From positions 41,916,103-41,980,102 of the forward strand of contig CM075760.1 in NCBI GenBank assembly GCA_037974335.1: 64,000 nt of DNA, given 5' to 3'. Below the pieces are notes generated by a model. The model did not search any database. It had not been told where the DNA came from and worked only from the letters and a program-made list of their open reading frames with translations. Position numbers and translations under genes: made by a program. The stretch is from Prionace glauca (lineage: Eukaryota; Chordata; Chondrichthyes; Carcharhiniformes; Carcharhinidae). This document shows, piece after piece, positions 21,600 to 32,409 of the stretch (the first letter of the stretch is position 1; every line of letters begins with the position of its first letter).

Positions 21600-23930
21600 A
21601 GTAGATCACTAGCTTAATTTAGTTTTTCCACGTGTTTTTGGTGCAATGTACATTGGGCGTGTTGTCGGTAGATATGTCCATTAAAATTCATGTTTAAATT
21701 TTACTTTCATCATTTACCTTATTTAAGATTTTACATTTGTGTGCGTGTGCATGATCATCTCGTGCTCTGCATTAATCTTTGGCTCTGAGTTAATACATGT
21801 ACAAGAGCGTTAATGTACGCATTCATTCCCCTGTATTTGTTGATTTGTGTAGTTGTGTGTCTACATCTGAGTGTATATTTCATTTTTTCTGGTATTGTGT
21901 GTGAATGACTCTATTATTGTGTTAAGTCCATGTATAATTATTAATGCCACTCTTAATCGGTGCATATGTGCCTCTATCTATTACTATGTCTTAATTTCTG
22001 TCATTCTAGTAATGTTTGTTTCCCTTTCTGTGTGCGTCAGTTTTCCCATTTGTTTGTGTGTACTTGTTAACATGTATGTATGTATATACGTGTTGATAGT
22101 TCTTCATAACGATATCTTGATTCGTGTTTGTGTTTCGATATGTAGTAATGTGTGCTATGGTATTCTGTTCTGTTTGAGCATGTTAATGTTTGTGTCCACA
22201 TGTTTGCGTGCAAATGTTTTGCTGTCCATTCATCTATATGCAGCCTGCTTCTTTGTTTATATGCATTTCCATATATATCTGTTAATGTGCATAACATTGT
22301 CTGTGTCTTTATGTATATCCCTGTCAGGGTGAATGTGTGCTAATATATATACTTACTTGAGTATATGTATGTGTTTGTGCATTTATATGGGTCTAAAGAT
22401 GTGCGGGTTAGGTTCATTGGCTATGCTAAAATTGCCCCTTAGTATCCTGGGATGTGTAGGTTAGAGGGATTAGCAGGTAAAATGGGTAGGGATATGTGGA
22501 TAGGGTCTGGGTGAGATTTTGTTCGGTGCAGACTCGATGGGCCGAAGGGCCTGTTTCTGCACTGTAGGGTTCCATGGATAATACATGCACATGTATCTAT
22601 CTGTCGATGCATGTATGTGTTTGTGTCTGGGTCTGTGTACCGATACAGTGAAGTGTATGAACTTGTGTGTTTTATGTGTATTTATGTGAGTGCTTTTGGA
22701 AATATTTGATTGTGTGCGTATGTTGTTGTTTTAGTGCCTGTTTGTACAAGTTTGAATCGACACATTCGTGTGTGTGTGTGTATGTACGGCTACACCTGTA
22801 TTTCTAATTGTGATAGTTTTGTGTAGTATTGTCAGTGTGTATATGTTTTAACTGTTGCGTCAAGTTTTACCGGCAATTGTTAACTGAACGTGATCCAAAC
22901 AATCCGAATAATGGAGCATATTTTCAGGCTTTGCTGTTTAAATGTCTTTTATGTGAGTGGCACGGTGATATCAGGAGAGTGAATGAAATAATTCATTGAT
23001 GCATCTCAGAATCATCAGGGACAGAACAGTGACAACTGGAGAGGATTATATTACTTGTTTAAATTTGTATTATGGGAAATCAATGTCAGCACATGATTAA
23101 CAGGAACAAGCATGTTGAAACATTTTTGAATTATGTTGCATAAATATATATGCATATGTTAGTTTATGTGTATTATATACTTCAATGATACTTTGATAAT
23201 GAGAATGATACTTCAAAATCTGGAGCAAAAAAAAAACGGAAGCTAATTTATACTGATGACAACTGACTCCTGATTAGAGAGCCGTTCCCTTCCAAACACG
23301 CGACTTAGGGAGAAGGAGGGCAGTGAGCTCATAGTTTCCCTCTCTCTACCCTGTGATGCAATGCCCCTGATGGTTCTAACCACTGAGGGGGTGGAGATGC
23401 AGTGGACTAAATAATGACATTCCTCCTCTTTTCATTGAGGAAGTTGTGGTATAGGGGTTAATTATTGATCCTCCCCTCTCTTTGTTGGGTGAGTAGGAAT
23501 CCAGAATGTTAACAATTTCACTCTCCCTCAATCTGATGGGGGATTATTTCTCTATGTTTATGTGTGACCCTTACTTCTGTTCAGTGGGTGTGATGCAGCA
23601 GCTTACAGCTGACATGAAAGGGTAAAGGCATGGACAATGAGAGAAACAGGAACACCGAGATCTAAATATTGAGAATGTTTGACGCAAATGTTGAAATTGT
23701 CGGATTTTTCCTCAGGGAGGAAAGTCGGTGAAGACATTTTGGAGAATCCTGTAATAAATGTGCTCTACTCTGTCTCTAAGACAGGATGGATCTGAGCTGG
23801 GAGCATTGGTTCAACAAGACTTCGGTCTGAGGCCTGAAAATACCTGACTCAAGCCAAAAAATATCTACTGGAAGGAAAACTGAAAAGCAATCAATGAAGC
23901 GATTGGGTATTTCATTTATCGTTAGAGGAA
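21600..23930. other. CH4-TM1 intron: TG/T-rich low complexity, with one SINE piece
   Basis: 21720-22850 is rich in 'tgtgtg', 'tgtatgt' and 'ctgtgt' on the plus strand, a degenerate microsatellite. It produces meaningless frames such as 21871-22332. A SINE fragment lies inside (22385-22580). 22860-23930 shows no recognised feature. Confidence 0.5.
22385..22580 (+). mobile_element. Shark SINE 3' part (HE1-like)
   Basis: 'gttaggttcattggctatgc' then 'attgccccttagtatcctgg' and the end 'gatgggccgaagggcctgtt' are the 3' half of the common shark SINE. The tRNA-like head is missing. Confidence 0.65.
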
Positions 23931-23936
23931 AATGAT

Positions 23937-23951
23937 TTTATTCTTTTTATT
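23937..23951 (-). promoter_or_regulatory. IGHM: Polyadenylation signals of secreted IgM
   Basis: Two AATAAA hexamers on the minus strand (23951-23946 and 23942-23937) lie 28-42 nt after the CH4 stop codon. Using them would end the transcript before the TM exons and give the secreted form. Confidence 0.8.
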
Positions 23952-23978
23952 GTAGTTTTTAATGTAACCGGGTGATTC

Positions 23979-24370
23979 TCATTGACATGAATTAACAGTG
24001 TCCATCAGTGCAAGGGAAATGTTCACAAAACTGGGTTTACCGCTGGATTTGTCAACTGTTCTGTTGATGATCTTCAAGGGGATGGCTTCATGTCCCACCA
24101 CACAGGAGTAAGAAGCGCCGCTGGACCATTCCTCTGCTGCAATGGATAACAGGCTGTACATGAAGAAGGAGCGATTGCCGTTCTCCGCCACCACCTCGGT
24201 GTTCCTGTAGTTCCCGGGATTCACCGGCTTGTCGTTGACGGTCCACTTGACGAAGATCTCTCGGGGGGAGAAACCTCTCACTAAGCAGCTGAGGGAGACG
24301 AAACTCTGAGCGGAGACTTCTTCTGCCGAGGGCAGGAGGACAGAGACGACCGGTTCCCGCGGATTTGGAT
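23979..24370 (-). CDS. IGHM: IgM heavy chain, CH4 exon with secretory tail
   Basis: The acceptor 'tctgcag' starts the exon in phase 1 (Asp-Pro-Asn-Pro). The Ig fold has Cys in '[13 protein letters not shown]', Trp in 'IFVKWTVND' and Cys in '[15 protein letters not shown]'. Possible N-glycosylation sites are NRS, NRT and NIS. The secretory tail '[16 protein letters not shown]' has the penultimate-type Cys used to link monomers and J chain in polymeric IgM. An internal donor G/GTAAAC at 24041/24040, within 'KSSGKPS', allows removal of the tail and splicing to TM1, just as in mammalian mu genes. Full length and open. Confidence 0.97.
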
Positions 24371-24549
24371 CTGCAGAAAATGTACAATAAATGTCAATAA
24401 ACTGGAGAATCCTGGAGACAATGAAACCGCTGGTGAGATATCAGGAAAGTGTCCTTCGTTTTTGCTTTTAAATGTTTCCATTTTTGACTTCCAGCTTGGA
24501 GGGGAGGTGAACACAATTGTTTTCTCAAATAACTCAGGGGGGCTGACTG

Positions 24550-24740
24550 GGAAGTTTCAGAAATTTTACAGCACAGAATCAGGCCATTCGGCCGAACTGA
24601 TCCACTTTTCTTATTGGTTTCCTAGTTTTGATGCACCACATCAGACTCCCCCCTTCTTCTTCGATATAAACCCAGTAACATCGCCTTCAGTTCACTTTTC
24701 ATTCATCAACACATCAAACTCCCCATAAAAATATCGATCG
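24550..24740 (-). mobile_element. LINE 3' end fragment in the CH3-CH4 intron
   Basis: 'cagcacagaatcaggccatt' followed by 'cggccgaactgatccac' is a LINE 3' tail in reverse, with a degenerate continuation to about 24740. Confidence 0.5.
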
Positions 24741-24854
24741 GCCCATAGTCGCTTCGTTGTAGTTTTTTTTTCCATTCAGGGGAGACCATTAATGCACTGA
24801 ATATTAAATATTGACTTGTACACTTCCACTGGAGATAGCCACAGAGATGCATTT

Positions 24855-25600
24855 ACATAGAAACATTGAAACATAGAATAGTACAGCACAGTACAGGCCC
24901 TATGGCCCTCAATGCTGTGCCGAACTATGTCCAATCCTAAGATCAAGCTATCCCACTCCCTATCATTCTGGTGTGCTCCATGAGCCTATCCAAAAACGGC
25001 TTGACACTTCTCAAAGTGTCCGACTCCACTATCGCAGCAGGCAATGTATTCTACACCCCACCATTCTGTGAGTGAATAATGTACCTTGGACATCCCTCCT
25101 ATATCTCCCACCATGAACCTTAAATTTATGCCCCCTAGTAACAGCTGCATCCACCTGAGGAAATATTCTCTGCACGTCCACTCTATCTATCCTCCTCATC
25201 ATCTTATACATCTCTTTTAAGTCGCCTTTGATCCTCCTCTGTTCTGAAGAGGAAAGCCCCAGCTCTCTCAACCTTTCCTCATAAGACCTACCCTCCAAAC
25301 CAGGCAGCATCCTGGTAAATCTCCACTGCACTCTCTCCAATGCTCCCACATCCTTCTTATAGTGAGGTTACCAGAACTGCACTCAATATTCCAAATGTGA
25401 TCCGATATAGTTGCAGCATAACCCCACAGCCTTCAACTCAAACTCCCTATAAATAACCGGTAAAACACAATAGGTCTTCTTCACGGCTCTATCCACTTGA
25501 GTGGTAACCTTTAGAGATCTGGGAATATGAACCCCAAGATCTTTCAGTTCCTCCACAATCCTCAGAACCCTACCTACATTTTGACCCCACATTTATTGCT
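24855..25600 (-). mobile_element. CR1-like LINE 3' end in the CH3-CH4 intron
   Basis: The tail 'acatagaaacattgaaacat' and 'gtacaggccctatggccctc' come first. Read on the minus strand, the ORF end follows ('ALERVQWRFTRMLPGLEGRS', 'YEERLRELGLSSSEQRRIKG' in 25349-25029, and the thumb in 25592-25383). It has the same orientation as the IgM gene and ends about 15 bp from the CH3 donor. Confidence 0.85.
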
Positions 25601-25617
25601 TCAATCTCTCAGCTCAC

Positions 25618-25926
25618 CTGTTTCCTTGTGGATAGATGCTCTTAAAGGAGTCGGCAGATCCTGATGGTTCACCACGCACTCAAACACAGCCGCACTCAGC
25701 CAGGCTTGTGTGGAGATGTTTAATTTGCTGATCACGCTGTCGGGATCCGCTCCGGGCTTTTCGGCAATCTCTGATTTCAAATACTTCCTGTCTCGGATCC
25801 AGGACACGTTAACTCCATAAGGAGCATGAGAAATGATGCAGGTTAAGGTCGCGGTCGCCTCCAGTAAGACCTGTTCTATTGGTGGTGGCTGTATCTTCAC
25901 CGTAGATTCATGGCATTCGAGAGGGT
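25618..25926 (-). CDS. IGHM: IgM heavy chain, CH3 exon
   Basis: 309 nt, phase 1 at both ends, with acceptor 'ttcacag' and donor 'gtgagc'. It starts '[20 protein letters not shown]', where the early Cys may take part in an inter-heavy-chain bond. The Ig fold has Cys in '[13 protein letters not shown]', Trp in 'VNVSWIRD' and Cys in '[14 protein letters not shown]'. N-glycosylation motifs NVS and NIS are present. The donor junction K-E-T-(G) joins to CH4 Asp. No breaks. A LINE lies immediately beyond the donor in the intron. Confidence 0.96.
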
Positions 25927-26822
25927 CTGTGAATGAAAAATTAAAATCAACCCTAGTTCCCCTTCAGAAGCAGGACAGTAGTCTTCAGCCTGAAGGAGAC
26001 CAAGTTGCCTTCGAGGTATCAATCTCCAACTATCGCCTTTCAATTTCTATAGGCGATGGCAAACCAGCTTGTTCTATGAAATTATTCCCTTTATTAAAGT
26101 ATTGTAGCTGCTGTATCATTCTCATGAATCAGCATTACAACTAATACCATCCTGAACTCAGGAACAAAGTACTGGCCGTTGCTTTATAAGGTTAAGATGC
26201 ATTTTGCAATATTTTACCCCTGTGCTGTGACCTGTGAAACACTCCGATACCCAATGTCTCTCCAAGTCTTACCGGCTGTCTCAAGAAAAAAAAAGGTCAC
26301 GTCAAGGCCACCTCACTCACTTCAAGACAGAAGGGAACATTATTTGAAAAGGAGACAGTGGCATGGTGTGTTGTCGATGGGGTTGTAACATAGGGCGACA
26401 CTCTGGGGAAATAGATTCGAATCTCACCACTGCAGATGGTGAAATGGGAATTTAATAAAAATCAGTGATTAAAAGTCAAATGATCACCATGAAGCCTTTG
26501 TTGTAAAAGCCCACCTGGTTCACGAATGTCCTTTAGAAAAGTAAACCTGCTGTCTTTATCTGGCCTGGCATGCATGTGACTCCAGATTCACAGCAAAGTG
26601 GTTGACACTTAAGTGCTGTCAGGGATGGAATATAAATGCACATCTCAGGAAGCAATAACAAAAATTGCTGTTGTGATGAAATTCTGAGTAGCGCTGTCCA
26701 AATGCAGCAAAATACATGACAATAACTTAGAAATTGTTCGATGCTTTGTACTAACTTTAAGAGATCCCTAATTCCAATTAACATCAGAATGGTATATTTT
26801 ATGCACGATTTGAGTCTCTTAC
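25927..26822 (-). other. IGHM: CH2-CH3 intron with a tRNA-type SINE
   Basis: Phase-1 intron. 25950-26380 contains nothing that I recognise. 26385-26645 is a SINE. No alternative exon seen. Confidence 0.6.
26385..26645 (+). mobile_element. tRNA-derived SINE, second family
   Basis: A box-B-like 'gattcgaatctcaccact' is followed by 'gatggtgaaatgggaattta' and the body 'ctggcctggcatgcatgtga'. The same family recurs at 48640-48890. Antisense within the IgM gene. Confidence 0.6.
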
Positions 26823-27134
26823 CCCGAGATACGCTGATGTTCTGACTCTGAGTGTCTCCTTGGTGAGTGACCTGGCAGGTATAGACCGCTTTGCTGAACC
26901 ATTCCCCAGCGGAGACTGTCAGCCGACTGCTGGCCGAGAAGTTCCCGTTCAATCGATAGGGGGGAGAGGTGACAATTCCTGAATGCGTGGGTTCCCCATT
27001 CTTCAGCCAACTCACTTCCATTGACCCTGGCTGAAAATCGATGATTGAACAGACGATGGTTGCAAATTTGCTGCTTGAGATTTCTTCACTCGAACTCACG
27101 GTGAGGATAACGGTTGGATGGAAAACTTGAGGAC
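26823..27134 (-). CDS. IGHM: IgM heavy chain, CH2 exon
   Basis: 312 nt, phase 1 at both ends, acceptor 'tctgaag' and donor 'gtaaga'. It opens with a junction-coded Cys and '[17 protein letters not shown]'. The Ig fold has Cys in '[14 protein letters not shown]', Trp in 'MEVSWLKNG' and Cys in '[12 protein letters not shown]'. N-glycosylation motifs NFS (in 'NGNFSASS') and NIS are present. The junction Cys at the CH1-CH2 boundary comes from T of CH1 plus GT of CH2 and may act as a hinge-like inter-chain Cys. Open and intact. Confidence 0.96.
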
Positions 27135-27342
27135 CTTCAGAAAAAAAGCATATTCGTCATTTCCTGCAGAAGATGTGGATCAATTAAACTTTTGTTGATA
27201 TTAGCAACTCATTTGCAGTCTATAGACACTAGCCGGAAAAATCCAGGGGTCTGGATTATGCACATTTATTTAACTGAGTAATAACCAAGGCCTACATGCT
27301 AACCACAGTGTTTCTGTTTCACACAAGCTCCATAACACTTAC

Positions 27343-27642
27343 ATGGTATTTCAACGCTCTTGACTGAGCTGCTGTGTTGAACCTCACAGTCAATTCTGGG
27401 ACAATCTCCCGCTGAGTCGCTGATGGTTAACTGGCTGCTCAGGGTGTAGGTTCCCTTCGTGTTTCTCACTGATGGGTAAGTCTTAAACCCACTGGGGACC
27501 GTTTGCCCATTTTTCTTCCAGGTCACTTTGGAGACATCTGGAAGGTAATCCATCGCCAAACAGCCGTAAGTGATGGAGCCGCCGGAGTTCTGCTGCTGAC
27601 AGGAGGAGACCAGGCCGTAGAGAGTGGGCGGAGACGGTGTCG
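27343..27642 (-). CDS. IGHM: IgM heavy chain, CH1 exon
   Basis: 300 nt, acceptor 'ctttcccag', donor 'gtaagtg', phase 1 at both ends. It encodes '(A)[18 protein letters not shown]' followed by the Ig fold: Cys in '[13 protein letters not shown]', Trp in '[11 protein letters not shown]' and Cys in '[11 protein letters not shown]'. The motif '[18 protein letters not shown]' has an extra Cys, a candidate for the light-chain bond together with the Cys of 'LVSSCQ'. It closely recalls shark IgM CH1 as I remember it. It joins the J segment through a 10-kb intron. Confidence 0.97.
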
Positions 27643-27734
27643 CTGGGAAAGAATAGCCAATTGAACAAGTTAGACTCTTATTTGCGTTTATTAAGTCATC
27701 AAACATATTGTTACAAATATGTTTCTGTATTAGA

Positions 27735-27880
27735 TATAGCTTTTGGTGTTGAAGGGATGAAGGGATATGGGTAGTAGATATGATCAGGATATTGATGAGC
27801 TCTGACCAAAGTGAATGGCGGAGTCGGCTCAATGGGCCGAATGGTCTACTCCGGCTTCTATTTTCTATGTTTCTATCTCA
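27735..27880 (+). mobile_element. LINE 3' tail close to CH1
   Basis: 'atgaagggatatgggtagta' followed by 'caatgggccgaatggtctac' and a 'ttctatgtttctat' end is a LINE 3' terminus on the plus strand, about 90 bp upstream of CH1 in the antisense orientation. Confidence 0.65.
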
Positions 27881-28189
27881 AACATTGATTAAAATTATGG
27901 ACTTTTCTAACACTTCCTGATTAAAACATACATCCACCTTTGAGATTATGTTACTTCTATCATTTGGGAATTGTCATCTCTGCAGAAACTCATATCCCTT
28001 TCTCCACTTCTATCAAATTAGCAAGGAAAAAGAACACATTCTGTTAGTCTCAAAATGACATGTCATTCATGAGATTAACAGAGAAGAGCAAAGATTGTCT
28101 CCATTATTGCGGTAACCATTTATTTCTCAAACAACAACACTTTGTGATGAAGAAGTTGTCTCTTCGTTCATATCATCCTCTCACCTGAT

Positions 28190-28302
28190 GAGGGAGCTCC
28201 AACAGCTTGTCATTCCAAATAAACCTGTTGGACTTTAACCTGGTGTTGTGAGAATCCTTACTGTGCCCACAACAACCTCACTCCGGCATCTCCACACTAG
28301 TT
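28190..28302 (-). repeat. Copy of the 'aacaccaggtt' dispersed repeat
   Basis: Reversed, it reads 'gtgtggagatgccggagtga', 'tcacaacaccaggttaaagt', then the tail. It is the plain, non-fold-back form of the family seen in the two fold-back elements and at 58575. Confidence 0.7.
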
Positions 28303-28624
28303 TTGGAAATTGCCTGGGTTCAAACTGATTGAAGCCCCTTCCTCTCTCCAACTCAGTGCCTCTCAATCCACAAAACGGAGATTGTGACTTTGATTCAAAA
28401 CTACCTCCGGAATGAATACGTACTGAAGGATCAGGAAACTCTAAATGTGATTATAAATTCAAATAAATGCAACATTGACTAATTGAAGGATCATACATTA
28501 ATAGTAAGATTTGGCCATTCGGGACTTGAAGTTTCCTCTATCATTCACTGAGATTACAGATGAGCTGATTGTGGTGCTAACTCTATTCTGAACCTTCTCA
28601 CTCTGCCCATCCATCACCCGCTCT

Positions 28625-29415
28625 CTGCTCATTTCCCCAGCTCTTTGCCCTTTCCCGTGGCTCTCTGCCTTTTGCGGTGGCTCTTTTCCCCTTTTATCCA
28701 GCTCTCGGTATTTCCACCTGGCTCTCTACACTTCCCTCCAGCTCTGTGCCCTCTCCCCCAGCTCTCTGCTCTTTTCCTCAGCCCCTTACACGTTCCGTCA
28801 GCTCTCTGCCCTCTGTCCCTGGTCCCTACCCTCTTTCGTCTTTCCCCCAGCTCTCTGACCTTTCCCCCTGACTCTCCTGCCCTTTCCCCTACTCTTTCTG
28901 CCCTTTTCCTCGGCTCTCTGGCCTTTGTCCTGCCTCCCTGCCATTGTTCGTGCCTTCCTGCCTTTCTCCTGGTTCTCGCTCCTTTCCCTGGTCTTTCTGC
29001 CCTTTCCCCCATCTCTCTGCCCTTTCTTTCGGCTCTCCCCCCTTTCACTGGTCTCTCTGCCCTTTCCCCCTGCTCCCTGTCCTTTCTCCACTCTCTCTGC
29101 CCTTTCCCCTTGCTTTCCGCCCTGTTCCCCGGCTGCGTGCACTTTCCCCCGCCTCTCTGGCCTTTCCCCAGCTCTCTGCTGTTTCCCCTGGCTCTCAGCC
29201 CACCCCCATCCCGGCTCTCTGCCCTTTCCCCAGCTCTCTGCTGTTTCCCCTGGCTCTCAGCCCACCCCCACCCCGGCTCTCTGCCCTTTCCCTCGCCTCC
29301 TGTTCTCACCTGACTCTTTGTCATTGTCTGACCCGAGCCCCCAGCGATTCCCTTCAGCTCTCTGCATTCCCAGGGCAGCTCCCACATTTAAACACCAAAC
29401 TGCTGCTTGAGATCT
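28625..29415 (-). repeat. G-rich, AGCT-bearing tandem array upstream of CH1 (switch-like)
   Basis: A minisatellite of about 19-21-bp units. On the plus strand its consensus is about 'ccagctctctgccctttccc', so the IgM coding strand is G/A-rich ('gggaaagggcagagagctgg'). About ten AGCT tetramers occur; other units have GGCTCT or CGGCTCT instead. Two 62-bp units at 29161 and 29223 are almost identical, showing recent unit growth. Frames over 200 codons appear on both strands but are repeat artefacts. It begins about 1 kb upstream of CH1. Confidence 0.85.
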
Positions 29416-29439
29416 TTCTTCTCTCTCGTTGCAGACCTT

Positions 29440-30895
29440 CGCCACACAGATTTAGTGAGTGTGAGTGAGAGAATGTGAGTGTGTGACGGTGAGTAAATGA
29501 GTGAGAGTGGGTGAGTAGTGGTGTATGTGTGACGGAAGGTGGGTAAGTGAGTGTAAGTGAGCGATGTCCTTTGAGTGACGATGAGTGATTGAGGGTGAGC
29601 AAGTGTGGGTGAGGTTAAGAGAGCGTGAGTAAGTGACTGTGTGAGAGAGGGTAGGACTGAAGGAGGCTGAATGTGAGTGAAGGTGGCTGGATGAATGTAG
29701 GTAAGCAAGATTGAAAGAATGAGGGAGAGTGAGTGAGCATGTGTGAAGGTTAGTGGAGGTGGGTGAGTGAAAGTGAGTGAGATTGAGTGAGTGAGGGTGA
29801 GGGAGTGAATGTAACTGAGTAAGTGAGGGGTGAGTTTGAGTGAGTCAGGATGTGTTATTGAGGGTGAGTGAGACTGAGTAAGACTGGGTCAGTGAGGGTG
29901 GATTTTTGGGATGAATGAATGAAGGTGAGTATGAATGTTGGTGACTGACTGAGGGTCTAAGTCAGTGAGTGAGGTTTAGTGAGTGAGGTTGAGTGAGTGA
30001 TGGTGTATGAGTGTGGGTGGCTCAGTGACAGTGATTTAATGAAGGCGCGTGATTGAGGGTGCGTGAGGGTGAGTGAATGTGGGTGCATGACTAAGGGTGT
30101 GAGAGTGAGTGAATGGAGGTGAATGAGCGAATGTGACTGAGTCAGTGAGGGTGTGAGGATACGTGAGTCAGGGCGTGTGTTTGAGTGAATGAGTGAGGTT
30201 GAATGAGGGTGTGTGAGAGCTTGTGGGTGAGTGTGAGGATGGGTGAGAGTGAATGAGCGAGTATGAGTGAGTGATTGTGAGTGAGTGAGTGTATGAGGAT
30301 GAGTGAGTCAGGACGTGTGTTTGAGTGAACGAGTGAGGTTGAATGAGGGTGAGAGCTTGTGAGTGAGAATAGGTGAGAGTGAGTGAGCGAATGAGTGAGT
30401 GAGTGTGTGAGGGTGAGTGACGCAGGGTGAATCAGGATCAGTGAGTGCGTGAGGTTGAGTGCGTGCGGTTGAGTGCGTGACGGCGAGAGCGTGAGGGTGG
30501 ATGAGTGAGCAAGGTTGAGTGAGTGAGTGTGAGAGAATATGCGTGAATGAGAATGAGTGAGTGAGGGAGAGTGAATGAGGATGAGTGAGTGGGGGTGACT
30601 GTGGTTGAGTGAGTGAAGGTGAGTGAATGAGGGAGTGTGAGAGAGAAAGTGTGTCTGCAAGGGAAGGTAGGTAAGATAAGGTGAGTGAGTGAAGTTATTT
30701 GAGTGAGGATGAGAGATTGAGGGTGAGTGAATGAGGGTGAGTGAATGAGAGTGTGTCCGTGAGGGAAGGTGGGTAAGTGAGTGAAGTTCTTTGAGTGAGG
30801 ATGAGAGATTGAGGGTGAGTGAGTGAAGTTCTTTGAGTGAGGATGAGAGATTGAGGGTGAGTGAGTCAGTATGGGTGAGGGTGAGAGAGTCAGTG
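29440..30895 (+). repeat. GAGTGA minisatellite in the J-CH1 intron
   Basis: 1.45 kb of irregular 'gtgagtgagtgagggtgagt' units on the plus strand, with variants such as 'gaggttgagtgagtg' and 'gagagtgagtg'. The IgM transcript would contain the C/A/T-rich complement (TCACTCACTCAACC). The larger-scale copies near 30720-30860 ('gaagttctttgagtgaggat' repeated) show local duplications. A long minus-strand frame (30142-30945) is a translation of the repeat only. Confidence 0.92.
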
Positions 30896-30899
30896 AGCC

Positions 30900-31480
30900 A
30901 CCTCCTCCTCTCCCTCTCCATCGATCTTTTCCCGATTCTCTCCATTGATCAGCTTTCAGTATCAGGGCTGTGTAAAGTCAGGAATCAGTGTAGATCACCG
31001 GGCAGCTGCTTTAATGTCGGGACCTTTCTTTCAGAAACACGGATCAGTGAACAATTATACAGACTGAGGGAGCTGGAAGGGAAGCTTCCAGCAAAACTAG
31101 GATCACACAGGAATCAAACACCAAGTTTACACCAGTATTGGGGAGCCAGGCGGACTTAGTCTCAGCCAGATCCCTTCTTATTGATTGTGTCTTTGTGTCC
31201 GGTGTAACACATGGAAATCCCTACTTCTGACCTCATGTTGGATGGAATGTGTCATTGATGAAGCAATAGAAGATTGTTGGTCCCAGAACAGTCCCCTGCC
31301 GAACTCCTGCAGTGATTTCTCAACTTAGATGTTTGACCTCCAGCAACCATCACCATCTTGCTTTGTGCTAAATATGACTCCAAACAGAGAAGAATTTCCC
31401 GACAAAACTCATTTCCTTAAGTTTTACTCGAGCTCCTTGATCAACTGCCCCTGGTTCTTCCACAATCCAAAGTTGCGCAT
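30900..31480. other. Intron stretch between repeats, unassigned
   Basis: No exon or repeat that I can name. The short frame at 30833-31159 starts in the minisatellite and has no support. Confidence 0.4.
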
Positions 31481-31650
31481 GTTCGATGGATTGGCCGTGC
31501 TAAATTGTCCCTTAGTTGCAGGGGGGCTAGCTAGGATAATTATATGTGGTAATGGGGATAGGGCTTTGGTGGGATTGGTGTTGATGCAGACTCGATGGGC
31601 TGAATGGCCTCCATCTGCACTGTAGGATCCTATAATTCTATTCTATGAAG
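31480..31650 (+). mobile_element. Shark SINE 3' part (HE1-like)
   Basis: 'gttcgatggattggccgtgc' to 'cagactcgatgggctgaatg' and 'actgtaggatcctataattc' is the SINE 3' half, better preserved than that at 22385. Confidence 0.7.
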
Positions 31651-31689
31651 TCAAGGACAGACACTCTGACGTACCTGAGATGGAAAGTG

Positions 31690-31936
31690 TGTAAGAGAAT
31701 GTTTATCTGTGTGTGTGTGTGTGTGATAGAGCGAGAGAGGATGAATGTGTGTGTGTGAGGTGCCTATGTGTGATAGACTGCGTTTGCACGTGTGCAAGAC
31801 AGTAGGTTGCGTTTGCAAGAGGGGGCAGTGTGCCTATTGAAAAGCAAAATAATCTGTGAAAGTTTGCATGGGATTGCGTGTGAGTGAGAAAGATGTGTGG
31901 AATGTGTGTGGGTGATAGAAGGAATGTGTTTGAGTC

Positions 31937-31984
<48 letters not shown>

Positions 31985-32375
31985 TGTGTGCGAGAGTCTG
32001 GGCTTATGTGAGAGACTGGCTGTGTGTAAGAGTATGTGTTCAAGTGTGTGCATGGGTCTATGTTTGTGAAGACTGTTTGTGCGCGAGCTAGTGTGTGAGA
32101 GCAGGAATGTACAGGTGCGAGATAGTGTGTGCAAGTGAGATAGAAATGTATGCGTCCATGTGAAAGAGAGAGAGTGAGAGAGATGCATGTGCAAAAGGAA
32201 TTGTAAGAGAGTGTGTGTGAATAAATGTGAGACAATAGATTGTGACAGAGTGTTGAAGAGAGAGTGCGTGCGCAAGAGTGTGAGACTGCATTTGTGAGTG
32301 TGTGTGTGTGTATGTGTGTACGAGACAATGTGTGGGGGTCTGTGTGTGTGACCATGCGCACAGAAACAGAACAGA
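31690..32375. repeat. GT- and GA-rich simple-sequence tract
   Basis: Degenerate (GT)n and (GA)n blocks: pure (TG) near 31713 and 31940, (GA)n at about 31951-31981, (TG) near 32300. Long spurious frames rich in Ser-His-Thr appear on the minus strand. Confidence 0.88.
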
Positions 32376-32409
32376 CACGAACGGTGCAACAGTCGAGTGC
32401 CCAGCAGAA

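Noticed and set aside
21871-22332. 153-codon hydrophobic, Cys-rich frame
   Set aside because: It arises from TG/T-rich low-complexity DNA in an IgM intron.
28629-29387. 252-codon frame (minus) and 222-codon frame (plus), rich in Arg/Gly/Glu or Pro/Ser/Leu
   Set aside because: Both are translations of the same minisatellite, which is almost free of stops in several frames. No splice sites or known domain.
29440-30895. CRISPR-like regular repeats
   Set aside because: Units are short, irregular and without unique spacers; the DNA is animal.
30142-30945. 267-codon frame rich in Ser, Leu, Thr and His
   Set aside because: It is the GAGTGA minisatellite read in reverse; composition alone keeps it open.
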